A stretch of DNA of 64,000 nt from JBGSQR01 sp964509295 (GTDB taxonomy: Bacteria > Desulfobacterota > Desulfuromonadia > Geobacterales > Pseudopelobacteraceae), in the NCBI GenBank assembly GCA_964509295.1, contig CAZDWS010000001.1, positions 62,001-126,000 on the forward strand, given 5' to 3'. A program made the translations under genes and the position numbers. The number at the start of each line of letters is the position of its first letter. The first letter of the stretch is position 1. Below the pieces are notes generated by a model that was given only the letters and a program-made list of their open reading frames with translations, made no database searches and was not told the origin of the DNA. Shown piece by piece: positions 8,977-17,693 of this stretch.

Positions 8977-9533
8977 CTAAATGAATCTAAGCTTTACTCC
9001 GTTTGTGTAGTCACTTCCTTTTGAAACTTCTACCGAAAAAGAGCTGGACCGGAGTAGGCACAGAAGACATGGATAGAAACCGGTGATGAACCAACCTGCA
9101 GCTTTACGGTGGCACAGGTTTTCCGGGCAGAGTTTCGTACACAATCAGGATTTAGCTATAGTCTTTCAAATTGATGTCTATTTTTAAATTTTGGTGGCTC
9201 TGCCAGAGGCAGTTTTGAATCTACGCTAAAGTTTCTATAATCAGAATACGTGTCTTTGAAATTGCCCTTCGGCTCAACTACAAAATTATGATTTTCAAAA
9301 AAAAGAAAAACCGACTATCTAGTTTAGTATCGATTTTTATAAACGTAGAGAATATCCAGACAACAAACTTGGAGGCTTTAGATTAGCACGACATAAGCTT
9401 ACCTTCACAATTATCATTATTAAACATATTCAAGATGAAAGGTAAAACTTAGACAGGAAATTTGTCGAAAAAATATCAAACGAAGGGAAACTTCAAAAAA
9501 AATCGACATCACTTAGTTTTAAAAAGGAGACAT
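8977..9533. other. AT-rich non-coding stretch upstream of the radical SAM gene
   Basis: No convincing gene was found. The stretch is broken by stops in all frames. It includes a small palindrome, CTCTGCCAGAG, near 9199-9209 and long A/T runs near 9296-9345 that could hold the promoter of the radical SAM operon. Part of it may be further insertion-sequence debris that is too decayed to name. Confidence 0.4.
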
Positions 9534-10544
9534 ATGAGACTCAGATCGCTAGAAATTCAAAGCATTGGAGTGTGTGACAACATCTGCATTCATTGTTGCA
9601 ATGATCCAGAATTGCGCACTAAAGACATACTCTCCATTGAACACACAAAAAAAATAATAGAACAAGTTAATCCGGAATCCATTAGCATTACAGGTGGTGA
9701 AGCAACCCTGTATATGGAATTTTTATATGAAATAATACCATTTTGCAGTCAGAAAAATATTGCCACTCAGTTGAATACACACGGTTTAAATCTTGACCAA
9801 CTAGTTATAGAGCAGTTGTCTGACATGGGGTTATCCTGCTTTCATTTCTCATTTAATTCTTTAGATGATATTCAGTTAAATGAAATAATTACTAACCGAA
9901 AAAAATTTCAAATGAAACTTGTTGAAAACATAAGATGTGCCATCGCAACCAGATCGCTTGTTAACTGTGAGACATTGTTAACATCCTATACAAAGAATCG
10001 TGTTCAAGCTATACATCACTATTTGGCAGGCTTAGGTGTTGATATTCACGAACTTCAGTGTGGACTACCTAATGGCGCGATGCCATGGGAATATATTCTT
10101 TCACCGAAAGAGTTGGCTGATACAATAGAGTCAGTTTTAGCGAATAGACATAAAGAAATTGTCACAAAACTTAGCTGCGTTTATGTTTCACGATGTAGTC
10201 CCTATAATCACATTTATTCTTATGAGTCAGAAAAGAATTTGATCTTTAATCCTTGCCCTCAGGGAGTCGATAGGTTGCATATCCATAATGACGGTACTAT
10301 TTTAATCTGTGATCAGGGGAATCTTAATTTTAAAATTGGCAATATCCATGAGGATGATATTATCGACATCTATAGCAATTCAGAAGATCTTAAACATTTC
10401 AGAGATTCGAAACCAGATAAATGTAATGAAGTCGAATGCCCTGATTGGGATAAATGCAGGAATATGTGCCAAGGTTTTGTGTACAATCGGCAGGGTAAAC
10501 ACGAGTTGGCATGGACTTTTTTTGATCAAAAAACCAAGTCGTAG
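9534..10544 (+). CDS. Radical SAM/SPASM domain protein, unknown substrate
   Basis: Radical S-adenosylmethionine enzyme of 336 residues. The cluster motif CDNICIHC (CX3CX2C) sits near residue 14, followed by SITGGEAT (the GGE SAM-binding motif) near 60. The C-terminal SPASM region has CPQGVDRLHIHNDGTILIC (CX12GX4C), then C-X4-C-X5-C-X3-C (CNEVECPDWDKCRNMC), expected to bind auxiliary iron-sulfur clusters. I chose ATG 9534 because AAGGAGA lies just before it; an upstream TTG at 9462 would add 24 basic residues. SPASM enzymes mostly modify peptides or proteins, but no precursor peptide is evident nearby. It is followed by an EamA permease and an M20 hydrolase on the same strand. The DNA is clearly more AT-rich than the flagellar genes, suggesting transfer. 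Confidence 0.85.
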   Translation: MRLRSLEIQSIGVCDNICIHCCNDPELRTKDILSIEHTKKIIEQVNPESISITGGEATLYMEFLYEIIPFCSQKNIATQLNTHGLNLDQLVIEQLSDMGLSCFHFSFNSLDDIQLNEIITNRKKFQMKLVENIRCAIATRSLVNCETLLTSYTKNRVQAIHHYLAGLGVDIHELQCGLPNGAMPWEYILSPKELADTIESVLANRHKEIVTKLSCVYVSRCSPYNHIYSYESEKNLIFNPCPQGVDRLHIHNDGTILICDQGNLNFKIGNIHEDDIIDIYSNSEDLKHFRDSKPDKCNEVECPDWDKCRNMCQGFVYNRQGKHELAWTFFDQKTKS

Positions 10545-10603
10545 ATATTGGTAATATTGCCGATTCAATTGTGAAAATATTAATCTTGAGGACAAGGTAA
10601 AAA

Positions 10604-11518
10604 GTGAAACGCATTACGGTCAATACTGCAAATATAGCTTTGATTGTCGCAGTCCTTATATGGGGATCAGCTTTTGTGGCCACAAAAGTCGCATTAGAAG
10701 AAATGCCAGTTAATAGCCTAATTTTTTATAGGTTTGCACTAGCTCTCGTTTTTTTCATACCAGTACTTGGTATTGTAGGTTTCCCTAAATATGAAATACG
10801 TGATCACCTAACGATAGCCGTTAGCGCTGTATTTGAACCTTTTTTGTATTATATTTTTGAGACTAACGGCCTTCGATACACAAGCGCTTCAGAAGCGTCT
10901 GTAATTGTAGCGTTAATACCGATTGTGGTGGTTCTAGTGTCTTCAATAAAGGCACGTGTCGTCCCTAAAAAGTCGTCAATATTTGGGGTGTTTTTTTCCT
11001 TTTTTGGTGTTTTTATAATATTTTTCGAAGGAGTAAGTTTTAGCAATCTTGTTGATCACCACTTTTACGGAAACATGATGATATTATTTGCCGTTATTTC
11101 CTCTGCATTTTATATGACTTTAATAGGCAATCTTGGCAGCAAGTATTCCCCTATTCATATTACATGTACTCAAATGTTTTATGGCACATTATTACTCATA
11201 CCAATGTGTTTTCACGGTGACAATTGTATGATTGTAAACTCTATAACAACCAAAGGCTTAGCCTCCCTTTTGTTTTTAGCGATATTTGCTACAAATTGCG
11301 CCTTTTTATGCTATAACTATGCCTTATCATTGGTTTCATCTGCTAATGCTGCTGTTTTTATTAATGGCGTCCCTGTAGTGACATTGATCGTAGCCTCATT
11401 TTTCTTAAATGAGACACTAAGCAGAGCAAAAGGTTTAGGTTGCATGATAGTTGTATTTTCGGTTTGGTTCACCTTGTTTTCAAATAAATCTCCGATAGCA
11501 GTAAATTCGGAAGGGTGA
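10604..11518 (+). CDS. EamA/DMT-family permease
   Basis: Ten-helix drug/metabolite transporter, 304 residues. It starts at GTG (10604) preceded by AAGG six bases upstream. Two EamA repeats are visible: helix 1 with ALIVAVLIWGSAFVATKVAL and FYRFALALVFF in the first half, and SSAFYMTLIGNLGSKYSP through VPVVTLIVASFFLNETLSRA in the second. Members export amino acids, nucleosides or other small metabolites; the substrate cannot be read from sequence. It lies 59 bases after the radical SAM gene, so it is probably cotranscribed and may export that enzyme's product. Composition is AT-rich like the radical SAM gene. Confidence 0.85.
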   Translation: MKRITVNTANIALIVAVLIWGSAFVATKVALEEMPVNSLIFYRFALALVFFIPVLGIVGFPKYEIRDHLTIAVSAVFEPFLYYIFETNGLRYTSASEASVIVALIPIVVVLVSSIKARVVPKKSSIFGVFFSFFGVFIIFFEGVSFSNLVDHHFYGNMMILFAVISSAFYMTLIGNLGSKYSPIHITCTQMFYGTLLLIPMCFHGDNCMIVNSITTKGLASLLFLAIFATNCAFLCYNYALSLVSSANAAVFINGVPVVTLIVASFFLNETLSRAKGLGCMIVVFSVWFTLFSNKSPIAVNSEG

Positions 11519-11693
11519 AGGTCAGGTGGTCTAGTAAAAAATTTGATTTTACCTTATGACAATTTGATTACTTACATTTCAACTCTGCATCCTATTGGAT
11601 TTTTCTGTTGATATCATAATCTAAACTTTGTTTGTTGTTCTGGGTATATGAGTCGTGGATGACTTCCGCATCACAATTTAAGCAGGTAATTAA

Positions 11694-13016
11694 ATGCATC
11701 AATTACATATGGATGATGGAAAAACAGTCGACATAGACAGCCAGATCGAAATGGAGATTCCCTCTCTTTCGGAATTATACCGCTGTTTTCACGAATACCC
11801 AGAGCTTGCCGGCTCTGAACAATATACAGCAGAGCGCCTCGCCGCAGAATTAAGGTCTCTCGGGCTTTATGTATATCAAGGCATCGGTTTATTTCAAAAC
11901 CCTAGCTTTGAAGCTCACGGTGTAGTTGGTTTTCTTTACAATGGAACTGGCCCCACTGTCCTTGTCAGGGCAGATATGGACGCACTTCCTGTGGAGGAAA
12001 TGACTCAATTGCCCTATCGGAGTAAAGTCAAAAATTTAGCTAGATATGGCAAAGAGGTCGGGGTAATGCACGCCTGCGGGCATGATATTCATATGACCTG
12101 CTTAGTAGGAACTGCACGAATCCTTAATAAGTTCAAGAATATTTGGCGGGGTACCGTTGTTTTCATTGGGCAACCAGCAGAAGAAGACGGCGACGGAGCT
12201 CAAGCAATGATCGCGGGCGGTGCTATTGGATTGGGACCAATACCTAATTACGTTCTTGCTTTGCATTGTACCAACGACATTCCCGCTGGCTGCGTAGGTT
12301 ACACTCCGGGTAATTTTATGGCTTTTTTCTGTGAGATGGAAATCGTTATTCATGGCACGGGGGGACACGGAGCGTCACCCCAGTTGTGTAAGGATCCAAT
12401 TGTGATAGCTGCCCAGCTTGTCCTTGCTTTACAGACGATAATATCACGTGAAATATCACCACATGAGCCAGCTATACTGACAATTGGGAGTATCCAAGGT
12501 GGTGAAGCCTGTAACATTATTCCCTCAGAGGTGAAACTCCGCTTATCAATCAGAGGCTATAATAAAGATCTTTGTCAGCAGATCTGTTCATCCATTAAGC
12601 GCATAACAGAAGGAATTGCTCACGCATCTGGTCTTCCCAAAGAGCTATTCCCATCTGTTTCTGTGATATCTACATCTCCACCTGTATTTAACAACTTCCA
12701 ATTGACAGAGAAACTTTCGAGTGCATGGAAAAAGACTTTAGGCAGGGAAAAGGTCGTATGCACCATGCCTTCTATGATGAGTGAGGACTTCAGCTACTGG
12801 AGCTTAGATGGAAAAATTCCAAGCTGTATGTTCTGGCTGGGCATTGTCGATCCCATCGAATTTGAGCAAATGGAAATATCGAAAGAACCGCTTCCGCCGC
12901 TACATTCCCCTTTTTTTGCTCCCTGCCCAGAACCTGCTATCCGCACAGGAGTTAAGGCTTTTGTAGTTGCCTTGCTGGAATTGCTGAGCTGTGATAAAGC
13001 AAGCATTGCGGATTAA
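11694..13016 (+). CDS. M20-family amidohydrolase (aminoacylase/hippurate hydrolase type)
   Basis: Metal-dependent amidohydrolase of 440 residues, M20D-like (IAA-amino acid hydrolase, N-acyl-amino acid hydrolase). Visible motifs are VRADMDALPVEE, the metal-binding HACGHDIHM (about residue 127), the catalytic Glu pair in QPAEEDGDGAQ, LHCTNDIPAG, the dimerisation-domain GTGGHGASPQ and the C-terminal SEDFSYW and LHSPFF. Such enzymes split amide bonds of N-acyl or conjugated amino acids. It lies 175 bases after the permease. By eye it is less AT-rich than the two preceding genes, so it may have a separate origin. It converges on flhB with 17 bases between the stops. Confidence 0.88.
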   Translation: MHQLHMDDGKTVDIDSQIEMEIPSLSELYRCFHEYPELAGSEQYTAERLAAELRSLGLYVYQGIGLFQNPSFEAHGVVGFLYNGTGPTVLVRADMDALPVEEMTQLPYRSKVKNLARYGKEVGVMHACGHDIHMTCLVGTARILNKFKNIWRGTVVFIGQPAEEDGDGAQAMIAGGAIGLGPIPNYVLALHCTNDIPAGCVGYTPGNFMAFFCEMEIVIHGTGGHGASPQLCKDPIVIAAQLVLALQTIISREISPHEPAILTIGSIQGGEACNIIPSEVKLRLSIRGYNKDLCQQICSSIKRITEGIAHASGLPKELFPSVSVISTSPPVFNNFQLTEKLSSAWKKTLGREKVVCTMPSMMSEDFSYWSLDGKIPSCMFWLGIVDPIEFEQMEISKEPLPPLHSPFFAPCPEPAIRTGVKAFVVALLELLSCDKASIAD

Positions 13017-13033
13017 GTCAGTATGTATTGCTG

Positions 13034-14107
13034 TCAGAGTTTCCCCTTCAACCGATAAACATACGCCAAAACTTCTGCAACTGCAGCATACAGTGATTCT
13101 GGAATTGCCGCATTTTCTTCCACCTGATCATACAGCTCTCTGGCGAGAAAACGGTTTTCCACCAGCACGACTTTGTTTTCCTTGGCAATTTTCTTAATCG
13201 CCTGAGCCATTACATCCGCCCCCTTGGCAAGTACAACCGGTGCAATCATTTTTTCCCGGTCATATTTGAGGGCAACAGCAAAATGTGTCGGGTTTGTTAT
13301 TACAACATCAGCCAGCGGAATTATTTTAACCATACGGCGTCTGGCAGCTTCATATTGCAACTGTTTGATCCTGCCCTTGACCTTTGGATCACCTTCCGAA
13401 TCCTTGCTTTCGTCCTTGACCTCCTGCTTGGTCATCTTCAGGTTTTCCATATATCGCCACTTGACGTACAACATATCAAGTATCCCGATTACTATCAGAA
13501 CGCCACAGGTATGGGTAACAATCTTAAAAGCAATATGACCAATGTAAGTCAGGATTGTTTCAATGTCAGCTTCAGATAAAAACGCCATATTCTGGCTTTC
13601 CTCTAGCATGACCCGATAGGCTATATATCCCACAACAAGAATTTTCAGCAGAGACTTTACAACCTCAACCATGGAATCTTTATTTAAAAGTCTGCCAAAA
13701 CCGGTCAATGGATTCACTTTACTGAAATCAAATGTCAACCTGGCCAGGTTAAATTCAATTTTTCCGTTATCCTGTACGAGTTTGGTGGCAAATGCCGTTG
13801 CAATAATAATAACAACCAGCGGAGCCAGCAAAATGACAATCAGTAAAAACAGATCAAGAGAGAGCGAGTAAACATTGGCATCAGTCAACTCGTATTTCCC
13901 CATGGAATTGAAGATCGCAATCGCATGTTTTTTCAGGCGATCCACCATGGAGCTGCCAAACATATAGAGGCAGAGTATACCGGCCAGCAGGGTAAGGGTG
14001 GAGGTAAGGACCTGACTCTGGGGAGGAGCCCCTTTTTCGCGGGCTTTTTCGAGCTTTTTACCGGTCGGTTGTTCAGTTTTGGAGTGTTTATCTACGTCTT
14101 CAGCCAG
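13034..14107 (-). CDS. flhB: Flagellar export switch protein FlhB, apparent CTG start
   Basis: Inner-membrane export-gate protein whose autocleavage switches export from hook to filament subunits. The cleavage motif NPTH is present (TNPTHFAVALKYD). The first ATG in frame (13963) would remove the conserved cytoplasmic N-terminus, but the frame is open further upstream and encodes LAEDVDKHSKTEQPTGKKLE then KAREKGAPPQS, which is clearly FlhB. Going upstream, the frame meets a TGA at 14113-14111, leaving CTG at 14107 as the natural start. This gives 357 residues with NPTH at about 272, close to position 269 in Salmonella FlhB. The CTG lies just downstream of the fliR stop and a GGGGGGAT purine run, so coupled initiation is likely. 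A sequencing error remains possible. Confidence 0.88.
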   Translation of the reverse strand: MAEDVDKHSKTEQPTGKKLEKAREKGAPPQSQVLTSTLTLLAGILCLYMFGSSMVDRLKKHAIAIFNSMGKYELTDANVYSLSLDLFLLIVILLAPLVVIIIATAFATKLVQDNGKIEFNLARLTFDFSKVNPLTGFGRLLNKDSMVEVVKSLLKILVVGYIAYRVMLEESQNMAFLSEADIETILTYIGHIAFKIVTHTCGVLIVIGILDMLYVKWRYMENLKMTKQEVKDESKDSEGDPKVKGRIKQLQYEAARRRMVKIIPLADVVITNPTHFAVALKYDREKMIAPVVLAKGADVMAQAIKKIAKENKVVLVENRFLARELYDQVEENAAIPESLYAAVAEVLAYVYRLKGKL

Positions 14108-14110
14108 AGA

Positions 14111-14911
14111 TCATCCCCCCTTTTTCGTCATCAACCAGAAAAGGGTGTCTATCTGTCCCTTAAGTTGCCCAAAAGAGATCTCCAGAACATGAAAGAAAAC
14201 AGTAATAGTCATCCCCAATACAATTAGACCAATACCGATATTAAGAGGCATGCTGATCATGAATATATTCATTTGAGGAAAGGCTCGCGCCATGACACCC
14301 ATGGCAACACTGGTCAACAGCAAAGCGACCATAACCGGTGCTGCCAAACGGACTCCCAATATAAAAATATCAGCGGTTCGCTTGGCTAGAAAAGTAATAA
14401 TCTCGCCATTCAGATGCCACCCGCCGATTGGAATAATGGAAAAACTGTCTACGATTGTTTTGATGAAAAGATGGTGAATGTTCAAGGACAGGAACAGTAA
14501 GGTTGCAAACAGTGCCTGAACGACGGACATGATCTGCGTCTGCCCGCCCCTTGTAGGATCGATGATCTGGGAAATTGTGAAACCCATCTGCATACCGATG
14601 ATCTGACCACTGAATTCGACTGCCGAAAAAATAATCTGGGTAATGAAGGCCATGGTCAGACCGACCATTACTTCGCTTAATGCCAGCAAGGCCAGGGTAA
14701 ATACATCGGTAGGCATTTCAGCAGGCGGGACAATTGCCAAGGATGGGAAACAGACCAGCGTAATCATGATGACCGTTACAGCTTTGATTTTTACCTGCAG
14801 GGTTTGCCCGCCGAAAACTGGCATGGCAGCAAATATACCGGCCACCCTGCTGAGTACAAGCATAAACAGGATTACCTCCCTCGGAGAAGGGAATGGAAGC
14901 AGGGGAAACAT
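14111..14911 (-). CDS. fliR: Flagellar export gate protein FliR
   Basis: Membrane component of the FliPQR export-gate core. The 266 residues are almost wholly hydrophobic, about six helices. Family features include the start FPLLPFPSPREVILFMLVLSR, MQMGFTISQIIDPTRGGQTQ and PQMNIFMISMPLNIGIGL. It starts 4 bases after fliQ and ends next to the flhB start. Order fliP-fliQ-fliR-flhB is standard. Confidence 0.94.
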   Translation of the reverse strand: MFPLLPFPSPREVILFMLVLSRVAGIFAAMPVFGGQTLQVKIKAVTVIMITLVCFPSLAIVPPAEMPTDVFTLALLALSEVMVGLTMAFITQIIFSAVEFSGQIIGMQMGFTISQIIDPTRGGQTQIMSVVQALFATLLFLSLNIHHLFIKTIVDSFSIIPIGGWHLNGEIITFLAKRTADIFILGVRLAAPVMVALLLTSVAMGVMARAFPQMNIFMISMPLNIGIGLIVLGMTITVFFHVLEISFGQLKGQIDTLFWLMTKKGG

Positions 14912-14915
14912 ATAT

Positions 14916-15185
14916 TTAGCGTCTCATGGTGGCAATCAGTGCATAAATCTCTCGTGTAAAATCGCTCATGTAAGTCATCATCCAGGGGAAAAAGATAATC
15001 ATTGCGACCATGACAGCGATGATCTTGGGAGCAAATGCCAAAGTTGCTTCATTGATTGATGTTACCGCCTGAAATACGCTGATGATCAAACCCACAATCA
15101 AACTGAACAGCAACAGCGGTGCAGAAAGCAACAAAACCGCTTCAAAGCTGCGGCGTGCAAGTTGTACAACCAGTTCTGGCGTCAT
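14916..15185 (-). CDS. fliQ: Flagellar export gate protein FliQ
   Basis: Small export-gate subunit of 89 residues with two transmembrane helices. It has the family pattern MTPELVVQLARRSFEAVLLL, then LIISVFQAVTSINEATLAFAPK and ending in a second helix. It sits between fliP and fliR with short gaps, as usual. Confidence 0.94.
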   Translation of the reverse strand: MTPELVVQLARRSFEAVLLLSAPLLLFSLIVGLIISVFQAVTSINEATLAFAPKIIAVMVAMIIFFPWMMTYMSDFTREIYALIATMRR

Positions 15186-15204
15186 AAGTCAAACCTCTAT
15201 TATT

Positions 15205-15975
15205 TTAGCCAAAGCTTTTTACTAGTGAGCTGATAACAAGCCCCCACCCATCCACCAGGACAAACAGCAGAATTTTAAATGGGAGAGAGATCATTACCGG
15301 CGGCAGCATCATCATACCCATGGACATTAAAACCGACGCGACAACCATATCAACAACAATAAACGGGATATAAATCAAAAAACCGATCTGAAAGGCGGTC
15401 CTCAGCTCTGAGATCATAAAGGCGGGGATGATTGTTAAAGTCGGAATATCATCGGCATTTTTTGGCCTGGCCAGCTTGGAAAGACTGACAAACAGTGCCA
15501 GGTCCTTTTCACGGGTCTGGGACAGCATGAACTTTCTGATCGGGGCAACGGCTTTGTCCATGGCCACCTGCTGGGTTATCTGCTGAGCCTTCCAGGGCTG
15601 ATAAGCTTCCTGATTGATCTGATTCCAGATCGGACTCATTATAAAAAATGTCAGGAACATGGCCAGTGCCAGGATGATTTGATTGGATGGGGCCGACTGC
15701 GTTCCAAGTGCAGTGCGTAAAAAGGAAAGAACAACCACTATGCGAGTAAAAGAGGTCATCATTATCAACAGGCCTGGAGCCAGAGATAAAATAGTCAGCA
15801 GCAGGAAAATCTGGATAGTAACAGCCATGTCAGACGGCTTTGACGAGGCTCCTACTCCAATATTTAAAGATGGGAGCGGCAGCGGCTCTGCTGCCTGCGC
15901 CACTGTTGTAACAAACAGCACCAGCAGCAACAAGAAGCTGGTTTTAAGCCACCTGTTTTGAATCATATTCCGCAT
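15205..15975 (-). CDS. fliP: Flagellar export gate protein FliP
   Basis: Core pore subunit of the FliPQR export gate, 256 residues. It begins with a cleavable signal-type segment (FLLLLVLFVTTVAQAA), followed by LLTILSLAPGLLIMMTSFTR and FLRTALGTQSAPSNQIILAL, both strongly conserved in FliP. The C-terminus has GMMMLPPVMISLPFKILLFV. The start is one base past the fliO stop region, in a tight operon. Confidence 0.96.
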   Translation of the reverse strand: MRNMIQNRWLKTSFLLLLVLFVTTVAQAAEPLPLPSLNIGVGASSKPSDMAVTIQIFLLLTILSLAPGLLIMMTSFTRIVVVLSFLRTALGTQSAPSNQIILALAMFLTFFIMSPIWNQINQEAYQPWKAQQITQQVAMDKAVAPIRKFMLSQTREKDLALFVSLSKLARPKNADDIPTLTIIPAFMISELRTAFQIGFLIYIPFIVVDMVVASVLMSMGMMMLPPVMISLPFKILLFVLVDGWGLVISSLVKSFG

Positions 15976-15976
15976 G

Positions 15977-16399
15977 TCAGTCGTTCCGCCTTTCTACTTT
16001 TCTGCTAAACAGCCCCATAATCTCGGATTTAATACCTGCGCTCTCTTCAATAATGTCAATTTCTTCAATCATATCAACTTGCTTAACCAGAGTCAGATTA
16101 TTTTCGGAGCTGGCCAGCAGCAGATATTGGCCGCCAACTTCAACCAAAATAAGAGATTTCTTGGGACCGATAAAGCGTGTTTCGATTATTCTGATATGCT
16201 TGGCAGTCAGGGGACCGGAGGAACCACTCAAGAGTTTTGTACTAAAATGTTTGGTCAGCAGAATAAGCCCGACAACAATCGACAGGGCTGCAATCATTTG
16301 TAGAAAACTGGAGAAAAAGCTGAAGTCCGGGCTGGAGGAACCTTCGGCGATTGCAAGTGATGGCAGGATCAGGAGCAGTAAGGTTACCGCTCCTTTCAC
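15977..16399 (-). CDS. fliO: Flagellar assembly protein FliO
   Basis: Bitopic protein that helps FliP assemble. The 140 residues have an N-terminal signal-like segment (AVTLLLLILPSLAIA), a transmembrane helix near 28-48 (LQMIAALSIVVGLILLTKHF) and a cytoplasmic FliO domain with RIIETRFIGPKKSLILVEV and YLLLASSENNLTLV. It overlaps the end of fliN by 4 bases. Sequence conservation in FliO is low; gene position supports the name. Confidence 0.88.
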   Translation of the reverse strand: MKGAVTLLLLILPSLAIAEGSSSPDFSFFSSFLQMIAALSIVVGLILLTKHFSTKLLSGSSGPLTAKHIRIIETRFIGPKKSLILVEVGGQYLLLASSENNLTLVKQVDMIEEIDIIEESAGIKSEIMGLFSRKVERRND

Positions 16400-16695
16400 A
16401 GAATTTTCTCCACCCGCTCGTTAGGACTGACAATATCGACCAGCCGTACGCCAAACTTTTCGTTTACCACAACGGCTTCACCGCGAGCAACCAGCTTGGA
16501 GTTGACAAAAATATCCAGCGGTTCCCCGGCCAGTTTGGAAAGCTCGATTACCGCCCCCTGATTAAGCTGAAGGACATCCTTAACAAGCAACTTGGTTCTC
16601 CCCAACTCCACCGTAACCTGCAAGGGGATATCAAGGATGAAGTCGAGGTGTTTCTTATCCAGTTCCGTCTCGTTTGCTTCAATCTTTTCAATCAC
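16396..16695 (-). CDS. fliN: Flagellar switch protein FliN
   Basis: C-ring protein of the rotor switch, 99 residues, consisting mainly of one SpoA domain: LDIPLQVTVELGRTKLLVKD, then LNQGAVIELSKLAGEPLDIF, VNSKLVARGEAVVVNEKFGV and RLVDIVSP. The start overlaps the fliM stop by one base and the end overlaps fliO by 4. FliN may also dock export components. Confidence 0.95.
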   Translation of the reverse strand: MIEKIEANETELDKKHLDFILDIPLQVTVELGRTKLLVKDVLQLNQGAVIELSKLAGEPLDIFVNSKLVARGEAVVVNEKFGVRLVDIVSPNERVEKIL

Positions 16696-17675
16696 TAATT
16701 TGCCCCTCTTTCTGTTATAGAGCTGATCTGTATTGCTCTGTTCCCGTGCCTGATACCTGGAACGCCTGAATACTTCGGAGTCCCTTCCAGCTTGATCTGC
16801 AGCTCACTTGTACATGCTTTGTCAAGCATGATTGTGTCACCCGGTGCCAATTCCAGCAACTCACGAAGAGTTATGGCCGCATTTCCCATTTCAACGGAAA
16901 GTTCAAGCGGTGCTTCCATTAGTCCGGCTGATAAACGGTACGACCATTGCGGATCAATCGCCATCAAATCAAACTGCATTCCTGACTTCAATTTTTCCCG
17001 TATCGGGTCAATCGTCATATAAGGAATGGCAAAAACCATGTTTCCGGAAATATCTTCTATCTGGATCTTAAGCGACATGGTTACGATCTGATATTCCGGC
17101 GGTACGATATTGATCAAGCGCGGATTCATTTCCATACGCAACAGATTCATGTGTGTCGAATATACCGGTGCCCAGGCCTTTTCCAGATCCAGCAGAATAT
17201 CCCTGACAACTTTTTCCATAAGCCGCAGCTCTACTGAAGTAAACAGCCTGTTAACCATGGAAATATTTCCGGTACCGGTTCCGCCCAGCAGGCTGTCCAC
17301 AAGTGAAAGAACAAGGGTGCTGTCAAAGCAGATCAGCGCCGCGCCTTTAAGTGGCTCCATCTTGAAAATAGCCATGCAGACCGGGGAAGGAAGCGTTTGA
17401 AGGAAATCGTCGAATTTGTAAGAACGAGCGCCTATTTTTTTGATCTCAACAACCTTGCGCAGGCGATTGGACAGGTTAACCCGATTATAACGGATAAAAC
17501 TGTCGTAGATAATATCCAGGTTGGGAACAAAACCCTTATGGGCGTCGGAGTTGAAAAGGTCGTAGGCCACAACTCCACCCTCAGCCTTTGCCAATTCCTT
17601 TTCCGGTTCAATACGGCCATCGAAAACCGCGTTGAGCAGCGCCTCTATTTCAGCTTTTGTAAGGATTTTTTCCAT
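16695..17675 (-). CDS. fliM: Flagellar switch protein FliM
   Basis: C-ring protein that binds phospho-CheY and controls rotation direction. The 326 residues begin MEKILTKAEIEALLNAV, a form of the N-terminal CheY-binding motif. A CheC-like middle domain follows (RLRKVVEIKKIGARSYKFDD, LVDSLLGGTGTG) and then a C-terminal SpoA domain (LELSVEMGNAAITLRELLEL, APGDTIML). It lies between fliL and fliN in the usual order. Confidence 0.95.
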   Translation of the reverse strand: MEKILTKAEIEALLNAVFDGRIEPEKELAKAEGGVVAYDLFNSDAHKGFVPNLDIIYDSFIRYNRVNLSNRLRKVVEIKKIGARSYKFDDFLQTLPSPVCMAIFKMEPLKGAALICFDSTLVLSLVDSLLGGTGTGNISMVNRLFTSVELRLMEKVVRDILLDLEKAWAPVYSTHMNLLRMEMNPRLINIVPPEYQIVTMSLKIQIEDISGNMVFAIPYMTIDPIREKLKSGMQFDLMAIDPQWSYRLSAGLMEAPLELSVEMGNAAITLRELLELAPGDTIMLDKACTSELQIKLEGTPKYSGVPGIRHGNRAIQISSITERGAN

Positions 17676-17693
17676 GGAATTCCTGACTGTTTT

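Noticed and set aside
9462..9533. Upstream TTG start for the radical SAM gene
   Set aside because: It would add a basic 24-residue leader with no ribosome-binding site, while AAGGAGA directly precedes ATG 9534.
11519..11693. Possible small precursor peptide between the permease and M20 genes
   Set aside because: Only tiny frames occur (the longest is about 24 residues and runs into the M20 start). No leader/core pattern was seen.
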